Positions 41,653-50,289 of a stretch of 64,000 nucleotides of DNA are shown one piece after another (positions within the stretch are counted from its first letter, which is position 1; each line of letters begins with the position of its first letter). The stretch lies in the NCBI RefSeq assembly GCF_000718005.1, contig NZ_JODV01000008.1. One strand, given 5' to 3'. Origin of the DNA: Actinoalloteichus_B caeruleus. Lineage in GTDB: Bacteria > Actinomycetota > Actinomycetes > Mycobacteriales > Pseudonocardiaceae. The translations under genes and the position numbers were made by a program. The notes under the pieces were generated by a model, which had not been told where the DNA came from, did no database searches, and worked only from the letters and a program-made list of their open reading frames with translations.

Positions 41653-44286
41653 GTGAAGCTGCCGTGGAGACGGGCGCCCCTGGTGGCGTGGGGACAACCG
41701 TCGAGCCTCCTGGTCGCCCTGTTCGCGGGCCTGGTCCTGGCGTTCGTGGCGACCGCCGCCGTGCTGCACGTGTCCAGCGTGCGCACGGCGGCCGTCGACT
41801 ACAACGTGAGCCGGTTCTGCCCCCACCTGCGAGGCCCCGCCGTCGAGCTGGTCCCGATGCGCTTCGACGGGAGCGTCGAGGCCGCCTCACTGGCCCAGCG
41901 GTCGGCGGCCGACCACGGGTTCGACGACGGTGTGGTCGCCGGCCTGTACAGCGGCGTCCTCATGCTGGACTTCGGCGAGTCCTCCGGTCGGGCGAAGCTC
42001 GCCTACCGCGACGGGCTCGCCGAGCAGGTGACGGTGGTGCGCGGCGGCGGCACGGACGGGCTCTGGATCCCCGAATCGCTGGCCGAGCTCACCGGCGCGG
42101 ACCTCGGCGACCGGCCCCGGCAGGCCGGGCTCGGCGAGCTGCCACCGGTCACCGCCGTCTACGAGGACCTGGAGCGGACCGGGGAGGGCTACTGGTGCAG
42201 CGAGGAGAAGCTCGTCGTCCCCGGCCCGATGGACAGCGAGTGGCAGAGCGCTCCTCCCGTCCTCGTGCCGGACCGGGACGTGCTCTCCTCCCTCCAGCCG
42301 CCGCCGGCCGTCGTCGACGAACTGGCGGTCCAGTGGGAGGACGTCTCCCACGCGACCTTCACCACGACGCTGCGGTTCCCGGTCGACGCCCCCTCGACCC
42401 CCGAGGAGGCGGCCGCGCTCCACGACCGGTCACGGGCGGTGGTCGACGACCTCTCCGCCGAGCTGGCCCGTGAGGACTTCGTCAGCAGGGGCGTCTACCT
42501 CGAGCGTTCGCTCCAGTTGGCCGACGAGTCCAGCCGCACCGTCACCCTGGCGGTGCTTCCCCTGACCGTGGTCAGCCTCCTGGTGGGTCTGGCGGGCATG
42601 GCCGCCGTGGCGGTCCAGTGGCTCCAGCGCCGCACGAGGGAGGCCAGGCTGCTCTGGACGCACGGGACCTCCCCCCTCGCCCTCGGCACCAGGGCGCTGC
42701 TGGAACTCGGACTCCCCGTCCTGGTCGGTTCGGCCGCCGGCCTGGCCCTGGCCACCCTCGCGCGCGGCCTGTACGCACCGTCGCTCGTGCTGCGGGACGG
42801 AGTCCTCGTCGACGCGGCGCTCGCCGTCGGGGGGCTGGTCGTCGCATCGCTCGCGGTGCTGACCGCCACGGTCGCGGTCCGCGCGCACCAGCTCTTCCAG
42901 ACCGCCCCTCGGGCCCGTTCGCGGGCGGTGAGCCGGCTGCGGCTGGTCCCGTGGGAGCTCGCCACCGGGGCCCTCGCCGTGTGGTCCGGTCTCCGGCTCG
43001 CCGAGGGGGCGCTGACGGTCGAGTCCGGTGAGGTGCTGCCCCGCGTCGACCCGGTGGCGCTGGCGTTCCCGCTGCTGGTGGTGGTCACGCTCGCCGGTCT
43101 GACCGCTCGGGGCCTCGGGTGGTCGTTGGTCCGCTCCCACCGGCTCAGCGCCTGGCGGCGCCCGGCGTTCCAGTTCGGGATACGCCGGCTGGCGGCCTCC
43201 GGCGGGACGGCCGTGGGGGTCACCGCCCTCGCGTTGCTCGCCGTGGGGGTGCTCGCCGTGGGCGGGGGCATCGTCGGTGCCCAGCGGGACGCATTCGACG
43301 CCAAGTCCGGTGTGCTCGTCGGCGGTGAGAGCGCGGTGGACGTGGGCAACACCACCGTCAACGCCGACCAGGCGGTACCCGCCTCCATCGCCGAGCGGAG
43401 CACCCTGGTCGGTCGCAGCACGACCTCGATCGCCGACCCATCGCGCGAGGTCACGGTCCTCGTCGTCGAGCCGGACACCTTCCACCGGGGAGGCTGGCTG
43501 GGTGACCGGCGCATCGCCTCCGCCGTGGACGAGGCCCTGTCGGCGTTGCGCGCCGGGGAAGCGGACCGAGGACCTGGCGACGCCGCCGTGCCCGCCGTCC
43601 GCGTGGCCGGCGCGCCCGGGGGTGACCAGCTGCGGGCGGGCAGCGGCCTGGTGCTGAGCACCGTGGGCGAGGTCACCGGGTTCCCCGGGGTCACCTCCCC
43701 CACCTACGTGGTCGCCCGGGACACCGTCCCGAGCGGGTTCCGGGTGAACACCTGGACCGTGCTGTCGGCGCTGCCCGCCGCCGAGGTCGTCGACCGCATC
43801 CAGGCCGGGGGCGGGTGGACCATCCAGTCCGTGGAGCGGACCTCGTCCCTGGACGGCCTGCCGTTCCTCACCATGGAGTGGACGTTCGGGTTCATCACCG
43901 TGCTCGGCACCGTGCTCGCCGTGCTGGCCATCACCTCCCTGCTGCTGGCGATCGAGGTGCGGCGCCGTCAGAACGCGCTGTCCGGCGCGCTGTCCCTCCG
44001 GATGGGGGTCCGGCCGAGGACGCTCGTCGCCAGCTACCTGGTGGAACTGGGCACGATCGGCGGTCTCGCGGCCCTGGTCGGCGCCGCCGTCGGGTGGGGC
44101 GCGGCCCAACTCGCCGCGAGCCAGCTCGACCCGGCGCCCCGCCTGGTGCCGGTTCCGGCGGCGCCCGTCCCCGTGCTGTTCCTGTCCGTCCTCCTGGTCG
44201 CCACCCTCGCGGTGGTGGGTGCGGCCACCTGGCTGGCCGTGCGCGCGGTGCGCACCGCCCGAGTGGGAGAGCTGATCCGTGAGTGA
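41653..44286 (+). CDS. FtsX-like ABC transporter permease (877 residues)
   Basis: Large permease of the MacB/FtsX class. An N-terminal membrane anchor (about 17-42) precedes a roughly 250-residue extracellular domain, then about three helices around 295-415, further helices near 430-540 (including VTALALLAVGVLAVGGG), a second extracellular part (about 550-745), and a C-terminal FtsX-type helix bundle (about 755-870) ending VRAVRTARVGELIRE. Such transporters act in lipoprotein/peptide export or antimicrobial sensing. GTG 41653 has CACTCT exactly 6 bases upstream, a leaderless pattern. It overlaps the first ATPase gene by 8 bases. Confidence 0.87.
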   Translation: MKLPWRRAPLVAWGQPSSLLVALFAGLVLAFVATAAVLHVSSVRTAAVDYNVSRFCPHLRGPAVELVPMRFDGSVEAASLAQRSAADHGFDDGVVAGLYSGVLMLDFGESSGRAKLAYRDGLAEQVTVVRGGGTDGLWIPESLAELTGADLGDRPRQAGLGELPPVTAVYEDLERTGEGYWCSEEKLVVPGPMDSEWQSAPPVLVPDRDVLSSLQPPPAVVDELAVQWEDVSHATFTTTLRFPVDAPSTPEEAAALHDRSRAVVDDLSAELAREDFVSRGVYLERSLQLADESSRTVTLAVLPLTVVSLLVGLAGMAAVAVQWLQRRTREARLLWTHGTSPLALGTRALLELGLPVLVGSAAGLALATLARGLYAPSLVLRDGVLVDAALAVGGLVVASLAVLTATVAVRAHQLFQTAPRARSRAVSRLRLVPWELATGALAVWSGLRLAEGALTVESGEVLPRVDPVALAFPLLVVVTLAGLTARGLGWSLVRSHRLSAWRRPAFQFGIRRLAASGGTAVGVTALALLAVGVLAVGGGIVGAQRDAFDAKSGVLVGGESAVDVGNTTVNADQAVPASIAERSTLVGRSTTSIADPSREVTVLVVEPDTFHRGGWLGDRRIASAVDEALSALRAGEADRGPGDAAVPAVRVAGAPGGDQLRAGSGLVLSTVGEVTGFPGVTSPTYVVARDTVPSGFRVNTWTVLSALPAAEVVDRIQAGGGWTIQSVERTSSLDGLPFLTMEWTFGFITVLGTVLAVLAITSLLLAIEVRRRQNALSGALSLRMGVRPRTLVASYLVELGTIGGLAALVGAAVGWGAAQLAASQLDPAPRLVPVPAAPVPVLFLSVLLVATLAVVGAATWLAVRAVRTARVGELIRE

Positions 44287-45001
44287 GCAGATGACGACGC
44301 CGGCGCCCTCAGGGGAGGGACCCGCGCTCCGCCTGCGGGGCGTGGACGTCTCCTACTCCACGCAGCTGACCCGGGTTCCCGTCCTCAGCGGCGTCGACCT
44401 GGCCGTCTCCCGAGGCGAGTTCGTGATCCTCGCCGGCCCCTCGGGTTCGGGGAAATCCACCCTGTTGCGGGTGCTGGCCCTGGTGTCCCGCCCGGCGGCG
44501 GGTTCGGTCCACGTCCTCGGGCGCGACGTCACCCGGGCCGGCAACGCCGAGCTCCGCCGTCTCCGTTCCAGGCAGGTCACCCTCGTCTACCAGAACCCCG
44601 GCGACAACCTCTTCGACTACCTCAGCGTGGCGGAGAACCTGCGGGCGCGGGCGCAGCTCGCCGGCCGGGAGGACCCCGGGCCCGCCCTGCTGGAACGGAT
44701 GGGACTCGGCGGGACCGGCTCCTGGCCCACGCAGGCGCTCTCCGGTGGCCAGCAGCAGCGGCTCGCGCTCGCCTGCGCGGTGGGAGCGGGCGCGGACGTC
44801 GTCCTCGCCGACGAACCCACCTCCCAGCTCGACCACCGCTCCGCGGAGCTGGTGGTGGAGACGCTGACCCAACTGCACGGGCTCGGGGTCACCCTGGTGG
44901 TGGCCTCCCACGACCCGAGGCTGCTCGAACTGGGGCCCCGGGTCGTGCGCATCCGCGACGGCCACCTCCACTCGGGGGCCGCGAAGGAGGGAACGACATG
45001 A
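44279..45001 (+). CDS. ABC transporter ATP-binding protein (first of two)
   Basis: 240 residues. Walker A GPSGSGKST (about 59-67), Q-loop LVYQNPGDN, signature LSGGQQQR, Walker B DVVLADEPTSQLD, and the H-loop VASHDPR. Of the LolD/MacB-type family that partners FtsX-like permeases. GTG 44279 overlaps the permease stop and its own stop overlaps the next start (ATGA), so three genes are translated as a unit. Confidence 0.93.
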   Translation: MSEQMTTPAPSGEGPALRLRGVDVSYSTQLTRVPVLSGVDLAVSRGEFVILAGPSGSGKSTLLRVLALVSRPAAGSVHVLGRDVTRAGNAELRRLRSRQVTLVYQNPGDNLFDYLSVAENLRARAQLAGREDPGPALLERMGLGGTGSWPTQALSGGQQQRLALACAVGAGADVVLADEPTSQLDHRSAELVVETLTQLHGLGVTLVVASHDPRLLELGPRVVRIRDGHLHSGAAKEGTT

Positions 45002-45717
45002 CGGTGGCGGAGGCACGGCTCCGGGTACGGGGCCTGGGACGGGGCTTCAACCAGGGCGGCGGCCGGATCGAGGTCCTGGACGGTCTCGACCTCGACGTCG
45101 CGGCGGGGGAGGTCGTGACGGTGTCCGGTCCCTCCGGCTCGGGCAAGAGCACCCTCTTCACCCTGCTGGCCGCCTTCGACAGACCGGACTCCGGTTCCGT
45201 CGAGGTGTTGGGGGACGAGGTCACCCCGCTGACACCGTGGACCAGCCTCGCGGTGCTCCCGCAGACGATGGGGCTGTCGGAGGAGTTGACGCTGGCGGAG
45301 AACGTCGCGCTGCCGCTTCGGATGCTCACCACGCGCACTCCCGAGGAGGTGGCGGACCGGGTGGACTCGCTGCTGGGAGGTCTGGGCGTGGCCGCCCTGG
45401 CCGACAGGTACCCGCTCCAGGTGTCGTTCGGCCAGCGGCAGCGGGTCGCCCTGGCACGGGCGCTCGCGGTGCGTCCGGCGGTGCTGTTGGCCGACGAGCC
45501 CACCGCCCACCTGGATCACGCGAGCCTGTCCACTGTGCTCGTCGCGCTGCGAGCGGCGGCGGACGAGGGCACCGCCGTGCTCGTGGCGACCCACGACGAC
45601 GAGGTGCACGCGGTGGCGGACCGCTGCCTGGTGCTCTCCGAGGGACGTCTCGTCCCCGGTCTCGTCGGGGCGGACGGGCTCGTCCCGGCCCCGGCCGGGA
45701 GGGTGGAGACCGGATGA
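44998..45717 (+). CDS. ABC transporter ATP-binding protein (second of two)
   Basis: 239 residues. Walker A GPSGSGKST (about 43-51), Q-loop VLPQTMGLSEE, Walker B VLLADEPTAHLD and H-loop ATHDDE are intact. The signature is VSFGQRQRVALAR, with SFGQR in place of the usual SGGQ, a mild deviation. Start ATG 44998 overlaps the preceding stop. With the preceding ATPase it could form a heterodimer on the single large permease. Confidence 0.92.
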   Translation: MTVAEARLRVRGLGRGFNQGGGRIEVLDGLDLDVAAGEVVTVSGPSGSGKSTLFTLLAAFDRPDSGSVEVLGDEVTPLTPWTSLAVLPQTMGLSEELTLAENVALPLRMLTTRTPEEVADRVDSLLGGLGVAALADRYPLQVSFGQRQRVALARALAVRPAVLLADEPTAHLDHASLSTVLVALRAAADEGTAVLVATHDDEVHAVADRCLVLSEGRLVPGLVGADGLVPAPAGRVETG

Positions 45718-45771
45718 GTGGGCTCCTTATTTCCTCCCGAACCGGACGGAAGGGCACATAAACTGTCCAGG

Positions 45772-46845
45772 ATGCGCCCGCCCGCCCCGTTCCGCCCGGT
45801 GTCCCTGTTCCTCGTCCTGCTGATGATCGCCCTCCCCCTGCTGCTGGTCGTGTCCGACCGGCCGCTCCCGGTGCTGCCGGAACCGCCCTGGGACGCGCCG
45901 GGAGTCGTCGTCGCCCTCGGCGACTCCACGATGTCCGGTGAGGGCGCGGGCGACTACGCACCCGGCACCGACGGCGAGGACGACAACTGGTGCCACCGGT
46001 CCAGCCACGCCACCGTGCACCAGCTGCGGGTGCCCGGCGTGGACCGCACGGTGAACCTCGCGTGCTCCGGCGCCCGCGCCGAACACGTGGGGCTGGGCGA
46101 CGCCGTGCACAACACGGAGGGTTCCCAGGCGGAACAGCTCCGGGAACTGGCCGGCGAGTACCGGGTCGCCGCGATCGTCGTGGCGGTCGGCGCCAACGAC
46201 GACCCGCGCTTCTCGGACGTGCTCGGGCACTGCGTGCGCGCCTGGTTCGAGCAGGACGGCGGTCACTGCGGCGAGACCCTGTCCCCGAGTTGGGAGGACA
46301 GGGTCGCCGAGATGGCGCCGAAGGTGCGCTCCGCGCTCGCCGACATCAGGGAGGTCATGCGGGAGCACGGCTATCCGGACGCCAGCTACGAACTCGTGCT
46401 CCAGTCCTACGCCTCCCCGATCGGCACCAGGGTCATCCCGGGTCTGCGGGGCCTCGCCGGCTGCCCCTTCCGGGAGAGCGACACCAGCTGGATGCAGCGG
46501 GACGCGGTGCGCGCCCTGTCCGACGGCCTGGCCGAGGTGGCCCGGCAGGCGCGGGTCCGGTTCCTCGACCTCTCCCAGGCCGGCCTCGACCGCGAGGCCT
46601 GTTCCCGGGACGACGGCGAGGAGTGGTTCACCCGGCTCACGATCGACTGGGACGGCCTCGGGGACGACCACCGGGCTCCGCACGCCATCCAGGAGTCATT
46701 CCACCCCAACGCCGAGGGGCACGCCGAGTTCGGGCGCTGCCTGACCGACTTCCTGGCCGACGGCGCCCGGTCCGCGGCCTGCGTCGCAGGACCCGACGGT
46801 CGGCTCACGGTGGTGCCCGACGACCGGGTGATCGACGACCGCTGA
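45772..46845 (+). CDS. Exported SGNH/GDSL-family hydrolase
   Basis: 357 residues. One N-terminal signal anchor (about 10-30, LFLVLLMIALPLLLVVS) then an SGNH hydrolase fold: block I VVALGDSTMSGEGAGDY (Ser nucleophile), block II region NLACSGARAEH, block III VGANDDPRF, and block V FHPNAEGHAEFG with the catalytic His. Cysteines in the mature part suggest disulfides, as in secreted actinobacterial lipases/esterases. ATG 45772 lies 7 bases after TAAACT (45759-45764); the ABC operon ends 54 bases upstream. Substrate unknown. Confidence 0.87.
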   Translation: MRPPAPFRPVSLFLVLLMIALPLLLVVSDRPLPVLPEPPWDAPGVVVALGDSTMSGEGAGDYAPGTDGEDDNWCHRSSHATVHQLRVPGVDRTVNLACSGARAEHVGLGDAVHNTEGSQAEQLRELAGEYRVAAIVVAVGANDDPRFSDVLGHCVRAWFEQDGGHCGETLSPSWEDRVAEMAPKVRSALADIREVMREHGYPDASYELVLQSYASPIGTRVIPGLRGLAGCPFRESDTSWMQRDAVRALSDGLAEVARQARVRFLDLSQAGLDREACSRDDGEEWFTRLTIDWDGLGDDHRAPHAIQESFHPNAEGHAEFGRCLTDFLADGARSAACVAGPDGRLTVVPDDRVIDDR

Positions 46846-46924
46846 GCGGCCGGCCCCGCTCCCCGGGCCGACCTCGAGGCGCGGCGGCCATCCTTCCCAC
46901 CCCGAGGATCTCGACTCCGGACAC

Positions 46925-46956
46925 CCCGGCCCCATCCGTGTCGGGATGGGGCCGGG
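46925..46956. terminator. 13-bp hairpin between convergent genes
   Basis: CCCGGCCCCATCC (46925-46937) pairs perfectly with GGATGGGGCCGGG (46944-46956) over a 6-base loop, between the SGNH hydrolase gene and the convergent Lrp gene. Probable bidirectional terminator. Confidence 0.7.
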
Positions 46957-46979
46957 ACGGTGGCCGCCCACGGGAGGGA

Positions 46980-47432
46980 TCAGACCGCGGGCGGTCGGTT
47001 CTCGAAGGGCGTCGACAGCACCACGGTGGTGCGGGTCGCGACCTTCGCCGCCTCGCGGATCTGGCGCAGCAGGTCCTCGAGCCCGACCGGTGAGGCGACC
47101 CTGACCCGCAGGATGTACGACTCCTCCCCCGCCACCGAGTAGCACGACTCGATCTGCGGCAGGTGTTGGAGGCGCTGCGGGTAGTCGTCGGGAGCGGCCG
47201 GGTCGATGGGGGTGAGCGAGATGAACGCGGTCAGCGGCAGGCCGACCTGCTCGCCGTCCAACCGCGCCGAGTACCCCCGCAGCACCCCCCGTTGTTCCAG
47301 CCGGCGCACCCGCTGGTGCACGGCGGACACGCTCAGCCCCACCCGGTCCGCGAGATCGGTGAAGCTGCACCGGCCGTTCGACGCGAGCTCGCGGAGGATG
47401 GACCTGTCGATGGGTTCCAGTTGGGCGCTCAC
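46980..47432 (-). CDS. Lrp/AsnC-family transcriptional regulator
   Basis: 150 residues. N-terminal HTH (about 8-60; DRSILRELASNGRCSFTDLA, VGLSVSAVHQRVRRLEQRGV) and C-terminal RAM/ligand domain (about 65-145). GTG 47432 overlaps the stop of the M24 peptidase gene (GTGA), so the two are co-translated. Lrp proteins sense amino acids, which suits a partner that releases them from peptides. Confidence 0.9.
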   Translation of the reverse strand: MSAQLEPIDRSILRELASNGRCSFTDLADRVGLSVSAVHQRVRRLEQRGVLRGYSARLDGEQVGLPLTAFISLTPIDPAAPDDYPQRLQHLPQIESCYSVAGEESYILRVRVASPVGLEDLLRQIREAAKVATRTTVVLSTPFENRPPAV

Positions 47433-48583
47433 GTCGAGAGCACCGTCAACGCCCGGGGTCCGGTGTTCAGCCGGCGCACCCCGGTCTCGGTCACCACGAC
47501 GATGTCCTCGATCCTGGCGCCCCACCTGCCGGGGAAGTAGATCCCCGGCTCCACGCTGAAGGTCGTGCCCGGTTCGAGCACGTCGCCGTTGCCCCCGACG
47601 ATGTAGGGCTCCTCGTGGACGTCCAGGCCGATGCCGTGGCCGGTGCGGTGCACGAAGAACTCGCCGTAGCCGGCGGCGCTGATCACCTCACGGGCCGCCG
47701 CGTCGACCGACTCCGCGGTGACCCCCGGCCGCACGGCGTCGACGGCGGCACGCTGGGCGCGCTCCAGCACCGCGTACACCTCGCGCACGTCGGCGTCGGC
47801 CGGCTCGCCGACCGCGTAGGTGCGGGTGCAGTCCGAGTTGTACCCGGCCGGGGTCGGGCCCCCGATGTCGACGACCACCACGTCGCCGGGCTGGATCACC
47901 CGGTCGGAGAGCTCGTGGTGCGGGCTGGCGCCGTTGGGACCGGAACCCACGATCACGAACTCCGCCTCGGCGTGCCCCTCGGCGACGATGGCGGCGGCGA
48001 TGTCCGCGCCCACCTCCGCCTCGCTCCGCCCGGGGCGAAGCCACTCGGCCATCCTGGCGTGCACCCGGTCGATGGCCGCGCCGGCCTCGGCGAGGGCCTC
48101 GATCTCCTCGGGGGACTTGCGCATCCTGATCTGGCGGATGACCGCTCCGGCGAGGACCTGCTCGACGCCCGGCGCGGCGGCCCGCAGCCCGAGCACGTGT
48201 TGCGCCGTCATCGAGTCACCGACGGCGAGCCGGGCCGGGGCGCCCGCCCTGGTCACGAGCTCCAGGACCAGGTCGTACGGGCTCTCGCCGTCGAACCACG
48301 TCACCAGGTCCAGGCCGAGGGCCGTGGTGTCGAGTGCGGCGAACCCCGGCTCCTCCAGCTTGGGGGTCACCAGGGCGGGGCGTCGTCCTGGGGCCGAGGG
48401 GACGACGAGCGCCGTCAGCCGCTCGAACGATCCGCTGTCGATTCCGAGGAGGTACCGGAGGTCGGAGCCTGGCGCGACGAGCAGCGCGTCCACGTCGGCG
48501 TGCCGCGCGGCCTCGGCCACGCGCGAGAGGCGGTCCCTGAACAGCCGCGGTTCGGTCAGGGGAGACGATGAGGGCGAGACCAT
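47429..48583 (-). CDS. M24-family aminopeptidase (Xaa-Pro peptidase-like)
   Basis: 384 residues. N-terminal creatinase-like domain (about 10-140) and pita-bread metallopeptidase domain with dimetal ligands in VVVDIGGPTPAGYNSDCTRTY (two Asp), HRTGHGIGLDVHEEP (His), SVEPGIYF (Glu) and RIEDIVVVT (Glu). ATG 48583 lies 7 bases from TACGCT (48591-48596) and has no ribosome site, so leaderless translation is likely. Forms an operon with the Lrp regulator. Cleaves N-terminal residues before proline or related substrates; exact specificity unknown. Confidence 0.9.
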   Translation of the reverse strand: MVSPSSSPLTEPRLFRDRLSRVAEAARHADVDALLVAPGSDLRYLLGIDSGSFERLTALVVPSAPGRRPALVTPKLEEPGFAALDTTALGLDLVTWFDGESPYDLVLELVTRAGAPARLAVGDSMTAQHVLGLRAAAPGVEQVLAGAVIRQIRMRKSPEEIEALAEAGAAIDRVHARMAEWLRPGRSEAEVGADIAAAIVAEGHAEAEFVIVGSGPNGASPHHELSDRVIQPGDVVVVDIGGPTPAGYNSDCTRTYAVGEPADADVREVYAVLERAQRAAVDAVRPGVTAESVDAAAREVISAAGYGEFFVHRTGHGIGLDVHEEPYIVGGNGDVLEPGTTFSVEPGIYFPGRWGARIEDIVVVTETGVRRLNTGPRALTVLST

Positions 48584-48747
48584 GGCCGACAGCGTAGCGA
48601 CGCGCCGGGGGCGGCGGGGAGGACGACCGACCGGTCCGGTCACGCTCGGCGGTCCGTCACACCGGGCGGCTAGGGTGGCCCTGTCACGAAGGCGACGGGC
48701 CACCACCCTGGTTCCGCCCGGTCCCGTTCGGCGGTGAGGAGTTCGCG

Positions 48748-49695
48748 GTGTCCGGTAGTCGGCGCGTCGACGGTCCACTCGTGTTGTTGGACTCCGCCAG
48801 CCTGTGGTTCCGGTCGTTCCACGCCCTGCCGGAGTCCCTGACCGCGCCAGACGGCACCCCGGTCAACGCCGTCCGTGGGTTCACCGACACCGTCGCCCGC
48901 ATCCTCACCGACCGGCGGCCCCGGCGCTTCGTGGCGTGCCTCGACGCCGACTGGCGGCCGGCGTTCCGCGTGGAGGCCCTCCCCTCGTACAAGACGCACC
49001 GCGTCGCGGAGGGCTCCTCGGACGCGGAGGAGGTGCCGGACACGCTGGCGCCGCAGGTCGAGATCATCCTCGACGTCCTGGCCGCCGCCGGACTGGCGAC
49101 GAGCCAGTCGGCCGGGCACGAGGCCGACGATGTCATCGGCACCTGGGCCGCCGGCGAACGCGCCGACCCGGTGGAGATCGTCACGGGAGACCGCGACCTC
49201 TTCCAACTCGTCCGTACCGAACCCACGCCGACGGGCGTGCTCTACCTCGGACGCGGCTGGGCGAAGGCCGAACTCTTCGGCCCCTCGGAGATCGCCGAGC
49301 GCTACCAGCTCCCGGTCGAGATCGCGGGACCGGCCTACGAGGCCATGTCGGTGCTGCGCGGCGACCCCTCCGACGGCCTGCCCGGTGTTCCCGGGATCGG
49401 CGAGAAGACCGCCGCCCGGCTCATCTCCACGTTCGGCACCGTCGAGGAGCTGCAGGCGGCGGCCGGCGCCGGGGACTCCCGCGTCCCACCCCGGGCCAGG
49501 GCCGCGTTGGTCGACGCCGGGGACTACCTCGCCCGCGCCACCCGCGTGGTGCGGGTCGTGCGGGACGCTCCGCTGCTGACCGACCGCGACTCCGCCGTCC
49601 CGGACAGCCCTTCCGACCCCGAGCGGCTGGTGGAACTCGGGCGGCGGTGGGGGCTGCGCCGGTCGGTGGATCGGCTGGCGGCCGCGCTCCGGTAG
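48748..49695 (+). CDS. 5'-3' exonuclease (PolA N-domain-like, stand-alone)
   Basis: 315 residues resembling the FEN/5'-nuclease domain of DNA polymerase I: LLDSASLWFRSFHALPE, ACLDADWRPAFRVEALPSYK, AGHEADDVIGTWA, VEIVTGDRDLFQLV (acidic metal-binding residues) and the helix-hairpin-helix GVPGIGEKTAARLISTFG. It removes flaps and RNA primers and is found as a separate protein besides PolA in actinobacteria. GTG 48748 follows GAGGAG by 6 bases. Divergent from the M24 peptidase gene, with a hairpin after its stop. Confidence 0.93.
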   Translation: MSGSRRVDGPLVLLDSASLWFRSFHALPESLTAPDGTPVNAVRGFTDTVARILTDRRPRRFVACLDADWRPAFRVEALPSYKTHRVAEGSSDAEEVPDTLAPQVEIILDVLAAAGLATSQSAGHEADDVIGTWAAGERADPVEIVTGDRDLFQLVRTEPTPTGVLYLGRGWAKAELFGPSEIAERYQLPVEIAGPAYEAMSVLRGDPSDGLPGVPGIGEKTAARLISTFGTVEELQAAAGAGDSRVPPRARAALVDAGDYLARATRVVRVVRDAPLLTDRDSAVPDSPSDPERLVELGRRWGLRRSVDRLAAALR

Positions 49696-49701
49696 CCCCG
49701 G

Positions 49702-49725
49702 GACCGCCCCGCACCCGGGGCGGTC
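49702..49725. terminator. 9-bp hairpin between convergent genes
   Basis: GACCGCCCC and GGGGCGGTC form a perfect stem over a 6-base loop, 6 bases after the exonuclease stop; the convergent holin-like gene ends shortly beyond. Probable bidirectional terminator. Confidence 0.65.
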
Positions 49726-49753
49726 GCTGCCCGGAGTTCGGTGCCGGGGGCGT

Positions 49754-50131
49754 TCAGGACTTGATGACCTTCCTGGTGACGCTGTACAGCACGGCGGACA
49801 CGATGGACACGATGAGCCCGGCGAGCACCGCCGACCAGAAGTTCGAGACCGAGAAGGGCAGTCCGAACTGCTGCGCGATCCAACTGGCGAACATGAAGAG
49901 GAGGCCGTTCACCACCAGGCCGATCAGGCCGAACGTGAGCAGGTAGAACAGGCACCCCACCGTCTTCGCGACCGGCTTGAGCACCGCGTTGACCAGACCG
50001 ACGATGACCGCCACCACCAACAGCGTCCCCAGCCGCGCCCCGGTGGTCCCGCCCTCCAGTTGCACGCCGGGGAGCAGGGTCGTCGCCCACACCGCGACGG
50101 CGGTGATCAGGACGTGCAGGATCAGGACCAC
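49754..50131 (-). CDS. Phage holin family 4-like small membrane protein
   Basis: 125 residues with four hydrophobic segments (about 3-20, 30-50, 58-80, 95-115), of the family often annotated as phage holin 4 superfamily (YvlD-like). Family features include LVNAVLKPVAKTVGCLFYLL then TFGLIGLVVNGLLFMFASW. These are chromosomal proteins, not linked to phage here, and their role is unknown. Start GTG 50131. Confidence 0.82.
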   Translation of the reverse strand: MVLILHVLITAVAVWATTLLPGVQLEGGTTGARLGTLLVVAVIVGLVNAVLKPVAKTVGCLFYLLTFGLIGLVVNGLLFMFASWIAQQFGLPFSVSNFWSAVLAGLIVSIVSAVLYSVTRKVIKS

Positions 50132-50289
50132 CGTGACGCACCCCGTTCTCGGCTCGGCTCCGCGACCCCCCGGCCGCGATCGTCTTCGCGGCTACCGTAG
50201 CCGACGCCGCGGGGCAGCTGCCGGGAGTTCCCGGACGGAGCCCCGACCGACGCCCGACCCGGTGAGCGGCGACCTCCCACCCGGGCCGG

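Noticed and set aside
49754..50131. Evidence of a prophage from the holin annotation
   Set aside because: The family is chromosomal and widespread; no phage genes are nearby.
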